A stretch of 64,000 nt of DNA from Turnera subulata (GCA_028386065.3 JAKUCV010001738.1:169584-233583), one strand, 5' to 3'. Positions 44,214 through 56,944 are shown, counted from the first letter of the stretch. Made by a program: numbers and translations. Notes: generated from the letters alone by a model not told the origin.

Positions 44214-47002
44214 TGAAGCGCCCCGACCCGTATTTACCGGTCACGGTAAACACGTGCCGAAACTATTCTTATTAACAGCTCAGGCAGTACATCGCAGTAA
44301 AATACTACATGGTAAATCCAAATACAGCAAAAGTACAAAGCAACATCTGTCACCCACACTCGAGGACCATTATTCAATCCACACTCAAAGCTCAACAAAG
44401 CAACACAATCCAGTATATCAACATCATAAGCAATATAGGAAAGCAGCAACACAACAACATATATGACACAGCAACGGAAGACTTATATGCACATGCAGCG
44501 GAGGTATGGATCCGGAGTCAGGTGGAGAAGAATGCAGCAGCCATCGAACGTCGTACCTGATCTACGAAACAACTAAACCTACGGGATGAAACCCCGCAGG
44601 CGAGGGGTGAGTCCGAAGTGCTCACCGACGAAGGGTAAACAGAGATATGCAATCAACCATAATACTTTCGAAGTAAACACATACAATCACAACACAAAGA
44701 TTCTACTAAACACAACTGAGCCAAGACCAAAAGAATGTTTACCAATTTTATCTTCCGGGCCCCGTCACTGGACAAGCTAGGGTCGTACCTGGTTATTAAC
44801 TAATTCCGGATGCCAGGCCAAAACACAATCCAGGATCAACATCCCAATCACAACTAATCCGGGATCAACATCCCAATCACAACTAATCCGGGATCAACAT
44901 CCCAATATCAACAAATCCGGGATCAACATCCCTATAACAACATCATCCGGGATCAACATCCCCAACAACCAAACCAAACCGGCCATGACACCACAGAACT
45001 ATCCTCTAACCATCTAGTCGTACCACTACTTTCCACGTGACATTTATATCATCGTCACAAATTCAGTCCAATTTCATTACTCTTTCGTCAATTATCCATT
45101 TTCTATTACCTCAGATTAATCCACAGACTCATCCAATCAATAATCTCGTAACACTAATTACTTACAATTAACAGTTCAACATTAATCTCAGTATAGATTT
45201 CACAAATCAATAACACAGCTAACCAACAACAGCAACAATATCATAGCAGTCAAATAGCCAACAATAATCATCTCAGCAGTTCATTCAAACAACAAATCAT
45301 ACACAGTATTACGGGCACATATCAAGGGTTATCCATCCTCACCTTAGCCGATTATCAGTTTTGGAAATGTCCAACAGACTCCACGTTCGGTTCCTCCGGT
45401 ATCTGCTCGTTATCAACTCCTATACCAAACAAGTAATATGCACACATAAGTGATATGAAAATGTCATACTACTACTATATACCGAAAAAAAAATACTAAC
45501 TCGTCTCGGTTACTCCCCTGCGTTAATTTTCCATTATCGTCATAATTCACCATTTATTTCCAGTGTCTAAGATAATACTATACCCTTACCTATACCTATA
45601 CCCAGATATTATTCCGGTACATTACTTCTTTGATAATACCCTTTCCATATTTATTTCTCAAAATAATTATTTTTCTATAATATCATATATTCCTCCAAAA
45701 TATATATTTTAATTAATTCCAGGATTATATTTATTTTCCCAAAATTATTTTCCTTTCCAGATTTTATTATTTTCCCATTTCCCAGATTTAATTCCTCTTC
45801 TCTCTCTTTTTTTTAATTAAATCAAACTGGGCCATACTATGCAGCCCACATCCAAACCCAACCCCATACTCCAAGACCAGGCCCAGGTCAAAGCCCTGAC
45901 CACAACAGGTCAGCCCTTGGCCCAGGCGCAGAGGTCCAGGTCAAGACATGAGCCATAGGCCCACGCCCCAACCTAGGCCCGCTCCAGCCCAGGCCACCAA
46001 CCAGACCCACATCCCGACGGGTCAATTCATCCGGGTCGACCTGGACCTGTTGCACAACCGGGTCATGCTGACCTTGTGAGCTGCAGTGGCGGCGCACGCG
46101 GACGGACGGCGAAGCGACGTCACGGGCCGAGGCAGACGAGAGTGGTGTGAGGAGAGGAGACCGAAGCGGCTGCGTCGCGAGGGAGAACGGAAGGCGCGGG
46201 TCTGCTCGGGTCGTCGGTGCGCAGGCGGCGAGGAAGTGGGCTCCTGTCATCGACGGCGTCGATCTGCTGCAGAGGGAAGACCAGAGAAGGGAAGAAGGAG
46301 GGCGGCGAGGCTTCGGTCCCGTCCCTACTACGCGGCGCGGCGAGCGAGGACGAAGAAGGAATAGGTGGCGGCTGGTGGTTCTCGGCCACGGGTGGCTCAC
46401 GGTGGAGAAGAAAGAAAAAGAAAAGAAGAAGGGGAGAGGGAGGGGTGAAACGACGGCGTTTGTGTGTTTTTGTTTGTTTTTTTTTTTTATTTCCTTTTTC
46501 TGGTTAGCTTGGTAGATGAGCTGCAGAAGGAGGTTGGGTTTTTTTCCTGGGCAATGGTGAGTTGCAGTGGAAGAGTTAAGGCAGGAGAACCATGGGCTTA
46601 CAGTGCAGAATGATTGTAATGCACGGGCAAGATACTAGTTCTTCACGGGTGGCACAGTCCACTCACAAGCTTCACAGTCGGTGGCGGCTGCCTCGTTGCT
46701 GTGCAGTTTGTGAGTTGTGTCCCGTCCGGACCAGAAAATAACTAATGTACCCCCTTGACTTTATTTCTGGCCCAATAACTCGGGGTTAATCCCGACTTTT
46801 TTGAAGATTCCTAGACCCGAAAAATTCCAACTTTGGTCTGAAAAATCCGCAGAAAAATTCCGAACGTGGGACAAGGCTCGGTTTCGGAATCCGATGCACG
46901 AATTACCATAAATTAATTACCAAGATTAATTTTAATGGTAAATAACTGTAAAATAAATTTTACGGTGACGGTAAAAACGTAAAAATTACCCGGGCTGTTA
47001 CA
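44214..47002 (-). mobile_element. Solo LTR 3 (2789 bp) in the copia element
   Basis: Plus-strand ends TGAAGCGCCCCGACCC...GGGCTGTTACA, flanked by perfect TAGGG duplications (44209-44213, 47003-47007). It is closest to element A: both share the conserved block at 2109 (here 44582-44625) and the segment before the hairpin array. The GC-rich frames at 45888-46515 are compositional. Confidence 0.92.
44832..44962 (-). repeat. Hairpin array in solo LTR 3 (5 units)
   Basis: Units at 44832-44845 (one end mismatch), 44861-44874, 44890-44903, 44919-44932 and 44949-44962, all with loop caac. Confidence 0.8.
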
Positions 47003-47112
47003 TAGGGAGATGAAGGTTCGTCCTTAGGGCTATTTTTGAAATATTGCATTATTGAATACTATCTTTTGATTTTATAATGGTAGAAGAAGGTAAAAAAAAA
47101 GCCTACTGGCAA

Positions 47113-47919
47113 GATGGCTTCCACGTCCAAATGGTCAAGGCTTCCAATGGCTAATTTGAAATTTGTTGTGGTGATATTTGATGGTACCAGTCATCTTGGT
47201 ATGTAGTAGTGTGAGGTCCATGACTCACTATTCCAACAAGGCCTTGGTATTGATATTGAAGAAAAGAAGCATGATGATATCAGTGACAAGGATTGGGCTG
47301 ACATAAACAAGTTGGCATGCGGAACAATTCGATCCTGCTTTTCCAAAGATCAGAAGTATGCATTAAAAAATAAAGTCTCTGCACACAAACAATGGAAGGC
47401 ATTGGAAGATACTTTCTTGAAAAAGAAGAGTGGTCAAAGTAAGCTTCTAATGAAGAAGAGATTGTTCCGGTTTGAGTATCGACCAGGTATTACTATGAAT
47501 AAGCACATCACTTTATTTAAAAAGTTAGTTGTTGATTGTTCAATTTGGATGCTATATTTAAAGACGAAAATTTGCCTCTGATGTTGTTATCAACTCTTCA
47601 CTATACATTTGAGCACTTGAAGACTATGTTACTTCATGGGAAGGAGAATATTACAATCATGAGTTAAGACAATAGGATAAAATGAAGAATAAAGTAACTA
47701 CAGAAGATGAACCTTTAGTGGCAAGAGGTGGAAAAACAAAGCCAGACAAATAGGAGAAGAGGAAGATCCGAGTCAAGAAGTAGAGTCGCCAAAGATGAGT
47801 ATGCCTTTTTTCTCGAGAAAGGCCATTGGAAGCAAGACTGTCCAAATTTGAAGAAGAAAGAAAAGACTCCACATGATGCAAATGTTACAGGATGTAGAAG
47901 TTATGTGGAGAGCAGATGA
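47113..47919 (+). pseudogene. Copia gag remnant
   Basis: Begins ATGGCTTCC and encodes, with stops, a copia-type gag: a region with HKQWKALEDTF and FKKLVVDCS corresponding to the family's W...LE..F..K and the F..I...L segments, and near 47810 a zinc-knuckle remnant ending KGHWKQDCPNLKKK, in which the first Cys is lost. Frame 47312-47581 is its best preserved part. Confidence 0.8.
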
Positions 47920-49670
47920 GTGGATTTTGGATTTAGATTGCACCTACCATTATGTCCCATCCGGGAATGGTTCTTTGACTTTGAAGATCAAAATAAAAGA
48001 GTTGTTTATATGGGCAATGAAAACCCATCTAAAATAGCTGAGAAAGGTTCAATCAAATTGCATAATATTGAAGGATCCACCAGAATTTTGAGAGATGTTC
48101 GATACATTCCACAATTGAAGAAGAATCTCATCTTTCTTGGGCTTTAGAATCAAAAGGCCTAATTGTACTATGCGAGATGGAATTCTTAAAGCAACATTAG
48201 GAGCATTAGTGATGTTAAAAGGCATGAGGAGTAATAACCTATATTACTACAAAGGTAGTTTAGTAGTTGGGACAATAGCAGTAGTAACTTCTGGAAGCAA
48301 GAAGGATGTAGAGGCAACAAAGCTGTGGCATATGCGTTTGGGACATGCTGATGAAAAATCTTCGCAAATTCTTGCCAAGCAAGGATTATTGAAGGTATGA
48401 AGACTTATAAATTATATTTTTATGAGCATTGTGTTTTGGGAAAGCAACAAAGAGTGAAGTTTGGCACTATTATCCATAATACTAAGGGGATTTTGGACTA
48501 TGTGCATTTAGATTTGTGGGGACTTACCAAGGCGTCGTCACTTGGAGGGAGACAATATTTTGTCACTTTTTGTTGATGACTTTTCCAAAAGAGTATGTGT
48601 GTTTACGATGAAGAAAAAACATGAGGTGTTTGGGATTTCCCTTAAGTGGAAAGCTTAGGTTGAAAACCAGAACGAAAGGAAGATTAAAGTTCTTCGAGCA
48701 GACAATGGTGGAGAGTATACGAGTGATCCTTTCCTGAAGGTATGCCAATGTTGTGGCAAGTTTGGCATTTCAAAGTTAGGAAAACACCACAATAGAACGG
48801 GGTGTCAGAGCATATGAACAAGGCATTAGTAAGAGAATGTTTGATGTATGTTGTCTAATGCTGGGTTAGGCAAAAAATTTTTGGCTGAGATTGTGACATA
48901 TGCTCAGTATCTTATTAATCGGTTACCATCATCTATTTTATGTGGCAAGACCCCGTTGGCAGTATGGTCAGGGAAACTAGCTAATAATTATGATTCTTTG
49001 CATGTGTTTGATTCTAGTGCATACTAACTTATGAATGAAACAAAGTTGGATCTATAAATAAAGAAAAATTTATTATAGACTTCAATGCTGGAGTGAAGGG
49101 ATATTGTTTATGTTGTGTGGAGGCAAAGAAGACTGTAGAGATGTTACTTTTTGATGAATCTGCCATGCTGACTAAGGTAATTCTAGAAGAAGCTGCTAGT
49201 ATTTCACAGTAGGTGGCGTTTGATCATACCAAGGTGATTATAGAAATGGGCACCAATAGTAACTCTTTATTGATAGATGGAGAATCAAATGAAGAAGAGA
49301 TTCAGTCCTAAGTTCCTCTATAGCTGTTAGAGTTAATTGTCGTTCGAAGAACAGGATGAGAAATTCAAAAATCAGAACGTCTTATTGAAGTGGCAGCCTA
49401 TGCACTTCCAACCATTGATGATGTTCCTTCTACTTTTTTAGAAACCATTCAAAGTTTTGAAAATAGTGGATAGAAAGATGTAATGGAGAAAGAGATGGAA
49501 TCTTATCAGAAGAATAAGACATGTAGGTTGATACAACTACCAAATGGAAAGAATGCAATTGGATGCAAATGGGTTTTTGCAAAGAAAGAAGGATTTCCTG
49601 ATAAGAATTATGTAAGCTACAAAGTAAGACTGGTAGTTAAAGGCTATGCTCAGAAGATTGATACCAGGGC
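47920..49670 (+). pseudogene. Copia pol remnant
   Basis: In order: a protease-side region with CPIREWFFDF and VYMGNE; a pre-integrase segment ending LWHMRLGHADEKS (48320-48360); an integrase with the YVHLDLWG and ADNGGEY stretches; and the start of reverse transcriptase with GCKWVFAKKEG, VSYKVRLVVKGYAQ (49480-49660). Stops and shifts separate the parts, and the catalytic RT core is missing. Confidence 0.85.
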
Positions 49671-51669
49671 TCTGCCCATCGTACACTTATTTTTTTGCTG
49701 ATGGTAGCATTTTCTTTGCTCGTGTGACGCGAGAAGAAGCTCGTTCTATTGGTTCCATATTACTTCAGTATGAGCTTGCCTCTAGTTAGAAGGTAAATTT
49801 GGATAAGTCCAAAGTGTTTTTTAGCCGAAATACTCCTGATCGGTTGATATCTCAAATCCAAGGGGATTTAGGAATAAAGGCAATAGACACTTTTAAGAAG
49901 TATCTGAGTTTACCAGCTATAGTGGGAAGATAAAAAAAGACTATCTTTGCGTGTGTTAAAGATAGACTTCTTAAGAAGATGGGGCAATGGAAAGACAGGT
50001 TTCTTTCCGAAGCTGGCGAGAATTGTTTATTAAAGCAGTAGTTCAAGCTGTACCGAATTATGTGATGAGTTGTTTTCTCCTTCCAAGCTCTATTTCTGAT
50101 GAAATGAAAATCCTGATTCGCAAGTTTGGGGATAGAGAGATGGAAAACGCGAATTGCATTGGCTATCTTTGGAAAATTATGTCGAAAGAAGTCTTAGGGG
50201 AGGGGGCAGAGGGGAGAGCAAGCTTGTTGGCTAGAATTCTTCCATGCACATCTTTTATTCAAGCTAGTTTGGGAGTTATACTTGGCGGAGTATCATGAAG
50301 GCTAGACTTATTCTAGAGCATGGTGTTCATTGGATTATTGGGGATGGACAATCAATTCAGATATAGGGTGATAGATGGTTGCCAAGTGATCGGGACAGTA
50401 CAGTTCAATCCCCCATTTCAGGTTTGGACCTACTCCGCAGTGAGTACCCTTATTCAGAATGAATCAGCTGATTGGAATTTGGATTAATAGATTCCATATT
50501 CACCCACGAGGAAGCCCGACTCATTAAGAGTATCCTGCTCAGTGCCCTCAATTAACCAGATAATCCCTCTTGGTATCTCAGCTCATGAGGAGTATACACA
50601 GTCAAGAGTGGATACAATGTGAGTTTATCTCTACTACACCCCCAATTTATATCTTCAACTTCGTGGATACCGAATTTTTCCTCAGTTTGGTGGAAAAGAC
50701 TATGGAAGCTAAATATCCCTCCAAAGATTCGATCTTTCGCTTGGCACATATGCACTAATATCCTCTCAGTACGTGTTAGTGTTTTTGGAAGTTACCAACT
50801 GTTGATACAACCTATCTCAGGTGCAACTCTGCCCCTGAATCAGTCATGCGCTTGCTTAGGGATTGTATCTGGTCTCAGCAAGTATGATGACTAAGCTCAA
50901 TTCCTGATAGTATTTCCGAGATTGATACTGAATAGACACATGAATGGTTGCAACTCATTGGGAGAGAAGGTCATGACACAGGTTTTAACTCACTGCTGGT
51001 TAATTTTGAAGAGTCGCAATTCTTTGGTATTCCAGAATATTCACGATAGCCAAGCTCGAGCCGCACTTTCTGCTGAAACTTTTCTTTCTGAATATTTGGA
51101 TTCTAATCAATAAGCCTTTGCTGGTCTGAGCAGAATACGGGTAGGACGTTGGCGGCTTGGTGTGGTCAAACTCAATTCGGATGTGGCTATTTCCCAGCAC
51201 AATACTGTTTTGGGATGCGGTTCTCTGCAGTTAGACGGGGGATATACTAGCTATGGCGATTAAACAACTCCCTGTATCATTAGAATCAGTTGTTGGTGAA
51301 GCGTATGCAGCACGTCTTGGTATGTGTCTGGTGAAAGAGAAGCAGATCAAAAAGTTGCTCCTGGAAATGGACTCTCAAGTAGTGATCATTGGTCTCCAAG
51401 CACACAACCCTCCCAATAGCCCTTTGGGCTGAATCATTGAAGATTTATCTTTTCTTGCTAAGTCTTTTACCTGTTTGATTCTCATTTTATTTCAAGAAAG
51501 GGTAAAAAGACGACACATAAATTCTGCCATTTAGTTTCTTTTTCTGCTTTAGAACATGTTTGGTTCTCTCACACTTTCCCACTATAATGGAGAAAATTTT
51601 ATTTGATGTAAATTTTTATTCAGTCTGAATAAATTTTGTATTATTTTATTCTAAAAAAAGAAAGAAAGC
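49671..51669 (+). mobile_element. LINE B, 5'-truncated
   Basis: Starts inside a LINE reverse transcriptase at HLFFADGSIFFARV, where the second Asp of the catalytic FADD box is Gly. It continues with KVNLDKSKVFFS, an LGIKAID segment, the MGQWKDRF region, the zinc-binding region (about 50600-50850) and an RNase H remnant (from 51130, KLNSDVAI). It ends with an A-rich tail (51653-51669). The joint with copia RT near 49670 has no visible target duplication, so insertion or recombination cannot be distinguished. Confidence 0.85.
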
Positions 51670-52958
51670 ATTTCCCCCCACTATGCCACAACGATACTAT
51701 CTTTTTTCTTTTTAAGAACAACGCTACAATCTCATTGATGGGAAAACACACTATATCACTAGTTAAATTCTGAAAAGGTTCAGCCATAATTAGGGCTGCA
51801 AATGAGGCTAGCCGTTCTCAGCTCGATAATAGCTTGTTCGAGCCTAGCTCGTTAAGGAAACAAGCCGAGCCTGGGCTTGCATATAAAAAATTTGAAACTA
51901 AATGAGTCGAGCCCGAGCTTGCTGAAAATTGATCCGTTAAATCGTGATCTTAGCTCGTTTAAAGGCTCATGAGCTCGACTTGTTTAGGTTCATTAACTAG
52001 CTTGTGAGAGATTTATGATTTATGTTTTTTTTTAAAAAATAAGCTTATAAAATTACATTTAATTAGATTGAACCTGGATGATAAAGTAACTTAACTAGAT
52101 TATAACTAATAAACTAAGATTACTACTTTGCTCAAAAACCTTAAATTTACTAATTAAGATGTAATAATTATCAAAATATCAAATATTTGTGGATTTTTTA
52201 GCCCAAAAAATTAAATATAAATGACAAAGCAAAATATTATGCATCATAGAAAACTACGTGAATCTAAAAAAAGAAAATTTAATGAATTGAGAAGAACTAG
52301 TTTTTTTTTTCCAACTAGTTCTTTTTTTACTTATTTTTCATCAACCTCAATTTTTATCTGAATAAGTTTCTGCACACACGCGTTCGTGCTAAAATAATAT
52401 ATTGTATGATTATTCTCTAATTATTGATATAAAAAATAACTACATGAATTTATAAAAAAATTGGTCATGTTTAATTTATGAATAGATTGAGTAAGATGAA
52501 GTATTGTTAAATTTTCCCTAACTTTTTAAACCTTTAATTCATCATAATTTTACACAAGCTCACATTTTTAATATTTTGATTTGAATAATTTATGTTATCT
52601 TAATTATAGATTATACAATTAACTTCTGGATTATTTCTTATTTTCATTTTTAGGAGGTCTAGTCATTTTTTAAAACTCTTATTATTGTCTAGTCTTACTT
52701 CTATAACTTAATCCGTTCCTCACACATTGAATTTTTTTTTTAATTTTAAGGTGTAAAATATATATTCTTAATTTTAGAAACTTATATATAGTTGTTACAT
52801 TTGCAGGTATCTTTATTTTTTATATAGAATAATTATATATAGTTTATATGATTGGCTACTTAAATTATTTATTAAAAAATTTATTTTTTTACATTTTTTT
52901 TTGGTTTCCCATCCACGGAGCTTTGCCCCGACTAATCCGGTCGACCCAGGTCGCGCAC
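51670..52958. other. AT-rich intergenic DNA before the pararetrovirus
   Basis: Begins with sequence containing an AGGGCTGCAAATGAG hAT-type end (51793-51807) and GAGCTCG words to about 52000; the other end was not found. The last 70 bp (about 52885-52957) are a minus-sense SINE 3' part (GGAGCTTTGCCCCGACTAATCCG complement of the family block, shown here as its plus-strand reading in pieces). No gene. Confidence 0.45.
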
Positions 52959-53461
52959 CTCCAAACTCTATGAGACCGCTCATGGTGAGTAAAGAAGGAT
53001 CCACTCTAGGTGACAATCGGAACTCAAACCCCTTTAGCAATTTCATAAAGATGGAGACCGTAGCATCAGGATAGAAGAAGAAGAGAGTAATAGGACTATT
53101 AGTCCTAAAGAATTTCAGAGAAGAGAGAGAGATTTAGAGAGACATGATGTATAAAACACACAAGGTTTTATTGATAATGGGAGTTCTGGTCTCCCCTTTC
53201 ATGTTTACAAGGCCCCTTTATATAGGCAGGAGCATTTAGAAAAAGACGAAAAAGGATGATGGATGATGATGACTCATCATTCCATTTACAACACACTTTA
53301 ATAATACAACATAAAAGACAAACGAAGGTGGGTGATGACTCATCATCCCACTTATTACAGCTCACTCATTACACTCCAATAATACAACACACTTTAATTA
53401 CTTTATTTCTTGATTGGCTCCTCCGAATTGCAATCATGATACATGTCTGTCATGTCGCAAT
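52959..53461 (-). repeat. Pararetrovirus promoter region, left inverted copy
   Basis: 503 bp, the reverse complement of 56753-57255 with few changes and no net length difference. It contains the TATA box (53216-53224) and the AATAAA signal (53167-53172), both read on the minus strand. Confidence 0.92.
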
Positions 53462-54760
53462 CAAGTGGAATTCAAATTTCTTGATCCCATTTTTTACTGC
53501 TAAAATCTCCTTGTAAATGGTGTGGTAATGCTTTTCAGAGTCTTTGAATTGTCCACTAGCATGTCCACAAAGATGTTTCACGTTGTCAATTTCTTCTAAG
53601 AGAACAGCACCCCAATAATGGTCACTAGCATCGGTCTGAAGGGTGCGTAGGCCCACAGAAGGAATCTTCAAAGGTGGAGGATTCTGGGCTATTCGTTTCA
53701 ACTCCTTGATAGCTGTTGTCTGTTCTTGACTCCATGGTGGAGGTGTCTTTTTCAGAATTTTCGATAAAGCTGAAGTGTGGGTGGCTACCTGTGGGATAAA
53801 GTTGCGAAGATAATTGACAATGCCAAGAAACTGCTGGACCTCTTTAGGGGACAAATGTTCTTCTGGAAAAGTGAGCAATTCCTGTGCAATATGTGGTCTT
53901 GGACTGTAGTGGCCTGATGAGATTCTCATGCCAAGAAAATCTACTTGAGGTTGGCCAATAAAGCTCTTCTTTTCCGACAGCATGATGCCATATTTTTGGA
54001 CAATAGCTTGAAAATCTTCCAATAATGCTCTGTGGGACTCCTCCTCTTTTGAAAAGAGGAGGATATCATCAATATACACCAAAGTACTGTGGATTATTGG
54101 TGCAAATATTCTTGTCATTGCTTTCTGAAAAAGAGATGGGGCCACTTTCAAACCGAATGGCATGACCGTCCACTGATACTGAGCATCAGGAATACAGAAG
54201 GCTGTTTTGGGACGATCTTCAGGATGGATACCAAGCTGCCAAAAACCTGCTTTGAGATCAAACTTGGAGAAGATGAAGGCTTCTTTGAGATGGACAAACA
54301 AATTTTCGATCTTCGGAATGGGAAACTTATCATCTCGTAGGAAATGATTGAGTGGCTTATAATCAATAACAAGCCTCTTCTTCCCACGTAACTTTTTAGT
54401 ACGCTTCTCCACATAGAATGCTTGGCATGCCCATTCAGATTTTGTGGGCTCAATTAGCTTCAAAGAGAGCAGTTGATTGCATTCTTCCCTTGCAAGTGCC
54501 AAATCAGAAGGAGTCATTCCAAGATGACTGGCCTTTGTTGGATTAACGTCTTCATTTTTCTTGAATGGCAAGGAGATGAAAAACTCCTTGTTTTTCCACA
54601 GAGGAAAAGGATGATTGAAATCTGCATGAGAGTCTGCACAAGACTTGAGAAGTGAATCACGAACCGCTTCAAAAGATACTGGAACTTGGGCCAATGAATA
54701 GATCTTGATAATGTCTGTGTATGGCTTAAAAAACCTTTTGTACTTGAGACCATTTGGCAA
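53450..54760 (-). pseudogene. Pararetrovirus reverse transcriptase and truncated RNase H
   Basis: A 436-codon frame. Caulimovirid-type RT motifs are well kept: LVIDYKPLN near residue 130, FDLKAGFWQ near 167-175, and the catalytic YIDD at 229-232. RNase H begins at about residue 375 with the TDAS motif (377-380) and keeps a conserved Glu near 419, but ends after residue 436 where the sequence jumps into the promoter repeat. The rest of RNase H is therefore lost. The upstream protease is in another frame. The enzyme domain itself has no internal stop, so this integration is either fairly recent or lightly decayed. Confidence 0.92.
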
Positions 54761-55224
54761 AATTTGAAGAGATTTGTGATCAGATGGGTTGTAAAGACTT
54801 TTCCATTTGCAGCCCGAAAATGTTGCTCATGCTTAACCCAATAATGAGCTGGTAGAATTTCTGGATTCATGATACTCTTTTGGGCTCCTGTATCCATAAA
54901 ACCAATAGCTGAGATGGGCTTCTCATACTTATCTGGTAAAATGGACAAATTGACATGTGGACTGGTCAGAGTGGGCTGAGAGGGTTGGGCCATAAAGATT
55001 GGAATATCTTCTTCAGAGGAAGAGGAATCTGAGCCTGAAACTTCATCATCCGTAACAGCAAGTGCAAAGATGGTTTCATGATTCATTTCTTCCTGCTCAT
55101 AGTAAAGGGATTTAATATCTCCGTCAGAATCATTGAGATCAATCTGCTGAATCATTTTTGCCGACTTGGCTGGCTTGACTGGAAAATTCTTTGCAAAATG
55201 TCCTTTTTTCCATAGATGTAACAT
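54514..55224 (-). pseudogene. Pararetrovirus aspartic protease region
   Basis: A 236-codon frame overlapping both neighbours in different phases, so a frameshift lies on each side. It begins in the second half of a zinc knuckle (GKKGHF, the last Cys changed), continues through an acidic Ser/Asp/Glu-rich linker, and shows the protease active-site triad DTG at residues 111-113 followed by QKS. After about residue 160 it departs from coding similarity because of the shift into the RT frame. Confidence 0.85.
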
Positions 55225-55826
55225 CGATCAATATTTTTCCCTTTTCGAGACTTCCTCTTGAAAAACCTATGGCGACTTTTTGTCTTCTGAAAAGGTTTCC
55301 ATTTTCTGAACTTTCCTTTGGACTGCCGTTTGGGAAATAGATGAGATTGCTTCTTGCAGGAGCATTGTGTATCTTTGTATTTTATCTTCAGGCTGGGATT
55401 TTTGCAAGGTACCTTCATGGTCAGGAACTTAGAAAAGTATTCCTGATTTTCACATAGTGTTTCAACGGACTCGAGTACCAACTGATGAAGTACTCCAATC
55501 GTTGTTTGAGCAACATCAATTCTTTGTGTGGTGATTGCTCTGCGAACCGAAGGTTGGAGCTCGTCTGGCAATGAAGTAAGAAACGTCTGATTTAACGTAT
55601 TCACGGACTTGTCATCCGTTACCAATCTCCAATAGTACTTCAGCATTCTTTGGTAATGGAAATCAAGATCCTTCTTCTTCATAGAACAACACTTCATCTG
55701 GTAGAATTCAGATTCTTGGCGATTCTTGAGTTTTGTTGCATCTCCAAGGAATGAGTAGTAGAAGTATGAAATGACTTCGTCGGTATTCTTGGCAGTGTGA
55801 AAATTTGCCTTCGACGAATCTTGCAT
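55152..55826 (-). pseudogene. Pararetrovirus capsid (gag-like) region, C-terminal part
   Basis: A 224-codon frame with the hallmark of a caulimovirid capsid C-terminus: a helical middle (residues 45-130), a Lys/Arg-rich stretch (about 160-205) and the first half of a zinc knuckle, in which the second Cys is Tyr. A frameshift at the knuckle separates it from the protease frame. The N-terminal part lies in another phase at 55842-56036. Confidence 0.8.
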
Positions 55827-55841
55827 CTTATTGAATCATTC

Positions 55842-56036
55842 TCATAGTGTTCCAATGAATCTGGAGGTGAACTCCTTCAGGATAAGATAGAGAGACTGTC
55901 CTGTGACTGTTTGTTGATTTTCAATCCATGCCCGAAATTCAGTAAATCGGGATTGCCATTTTGATGGTGGAATGTCGTCAATAGTAAACCAGGGTCCCGC
56001 CGCTGGCTTAAGAGGTGTATCAAATGAATCAGCCAT
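55842..56036 (-). pseudogene. Pararetrovirus capsid N-terminal fragment
   Basis: A short frame starting at MADSF with a KWQSRFTEFRAWIENQ segment and ending at a stop near 55842, where the reading continues in the next frame. Position and orientation put it directly before the capsid frame. Confidence 0.6.
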
Positions 56037-56149
56037 TGTAGTATCCGCAGAAGTCTGAGTATGGCCTTGAGTAGACTAGGCCGTATCTTGAGCTTGGCCA
56101 TATCCCGGAGGATCATCTGGGACTTCCTCAACATGAGGTTGAGTGGATG

Positions 56150-56222
56150 ATGAATAGGAATGCCCATATATCCATATTCCTGTATATCCGGTACTACGAC
56201 ACCTCATGAATAGGAATGCCCA
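56150..56222. repeat. Junction between the two viral arms with short direct repeat
   Basis: ATGAATAGGAATGCCCA stands at about 56150-56166 and again at 56204-56220. Between the copies is a 37-bp spacer. The minus-arm coding signal ends to the left of it and the plus-arm frame begins within the second copy, so this is the joint. Confidence 0.65.
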
Positions 56223-56811
56223 CACCTCCAAGTGTTGGTACTTCCTCCAAACTTTTGCTCCTCTCCCCTGGTGGAGAAGAGAACTTGCTCGAATTCAAGC
56301 CACTCACCCATCTGCACAAAGGGAGACTATTGCTGCTTATGTGGTAGTTCATCGACCATATGTTCAGCATAACTCCTCCATTGCCCCTCGACCAGTTGTT
56401 CACATATGGAAAGCTATTGAAGGAACTATTGCTGATGTACCCCGCCTAGCCAGTGAGGCCAGAAGCTTTCTCTGCAGTCTCAATGGATTCACAATCCCCG
56501 GGAACACCAATATTACCTCAACCTCTTTGGTTTCCACCCCTGCTAGACCTGTTGCAGGCCACACAACTGATATTCCTCCAGCAGTTCCCATTGAACTTCG
56601 AAATTGGGCACAATGGCTTTGTCATCAGCCTTCTGCCTCATCATCTCCTTCTACTGTTTCGAGGTCCACACAAACTGACGAGGATCCCATTGCAAACTTT
56701 GACTCAGCATTTTACAGGTCATCCCATGACCCTGACTCGGACAGTGACCATTATTGCGACATGACGGACATGTATCATGATTGCAATTCGGAGGAGCCAA
56801 TCAGGAAATAA
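56206..56811 (+). pseudogene. Pararetrovirus frame upstream of the promoter (201 codons)
   Basis: An open frame with Ser/Thr/Pro-rich middle and an acidic Asp/Ser-rich end (DPDSDSDHYCD), terminating 180 bp before the TATA box. In a circular viral genome this is the C-terminal part of the last reading frame, its start lost at the arm junction. I do not recognise a domain. Its final part lies in the inverted repeat and is therefore duplicated in the left arm. Confidence 0.65.
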
Positions 56812-56871
56812 AGTAATTAAAGTGTGTTGTATTATTGGAGTGTAATGAGTGAGCTGTAATAAGTGGGATGA

Positions 56872-56944
56872 TGAGTCATCACCCACCTTCGTTTGTCTTT
56901 TATGTTGTATTATTAAAGTGTGTTGTAAATGGAATGATGAGTCA
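56872..56944 (+). promoter_or_regulatory. Two TGAGTCA (bZIP-type) sites
   Basis: TGAGTCA at 56872-56878 and 56938-56944, each inside a longer palindrome GATGAGTCATC. They lie in a partial tandem duplication that also repeats TAAAGTGTGTTGTA. The core matches the GCN4-type bZIP site. Function is inferred. Confidence 0.5.

Larger units (their letters stand above)
43823..49670 (+). mobile_element. Decayed Ty1/copia element
   Basis: An LTR-like segment (43823-44115) is followed by a leader, the solo LTR at 44214-47002 and a gag-pol remnant in the copia order gag, protease, integrase, reverse transcriptase. The RT breaks off near 49670 where LINE sequence begins. No downstream LTR is seen. Many stops and shifts; not functional. 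Confidence 0.85.

Noticed and set aside
45888..46515. 170-codon minus frame and overlapping plus frames in solo LTR 3
   Set aside because: Same compositional effect; no motif and not shared with element A.
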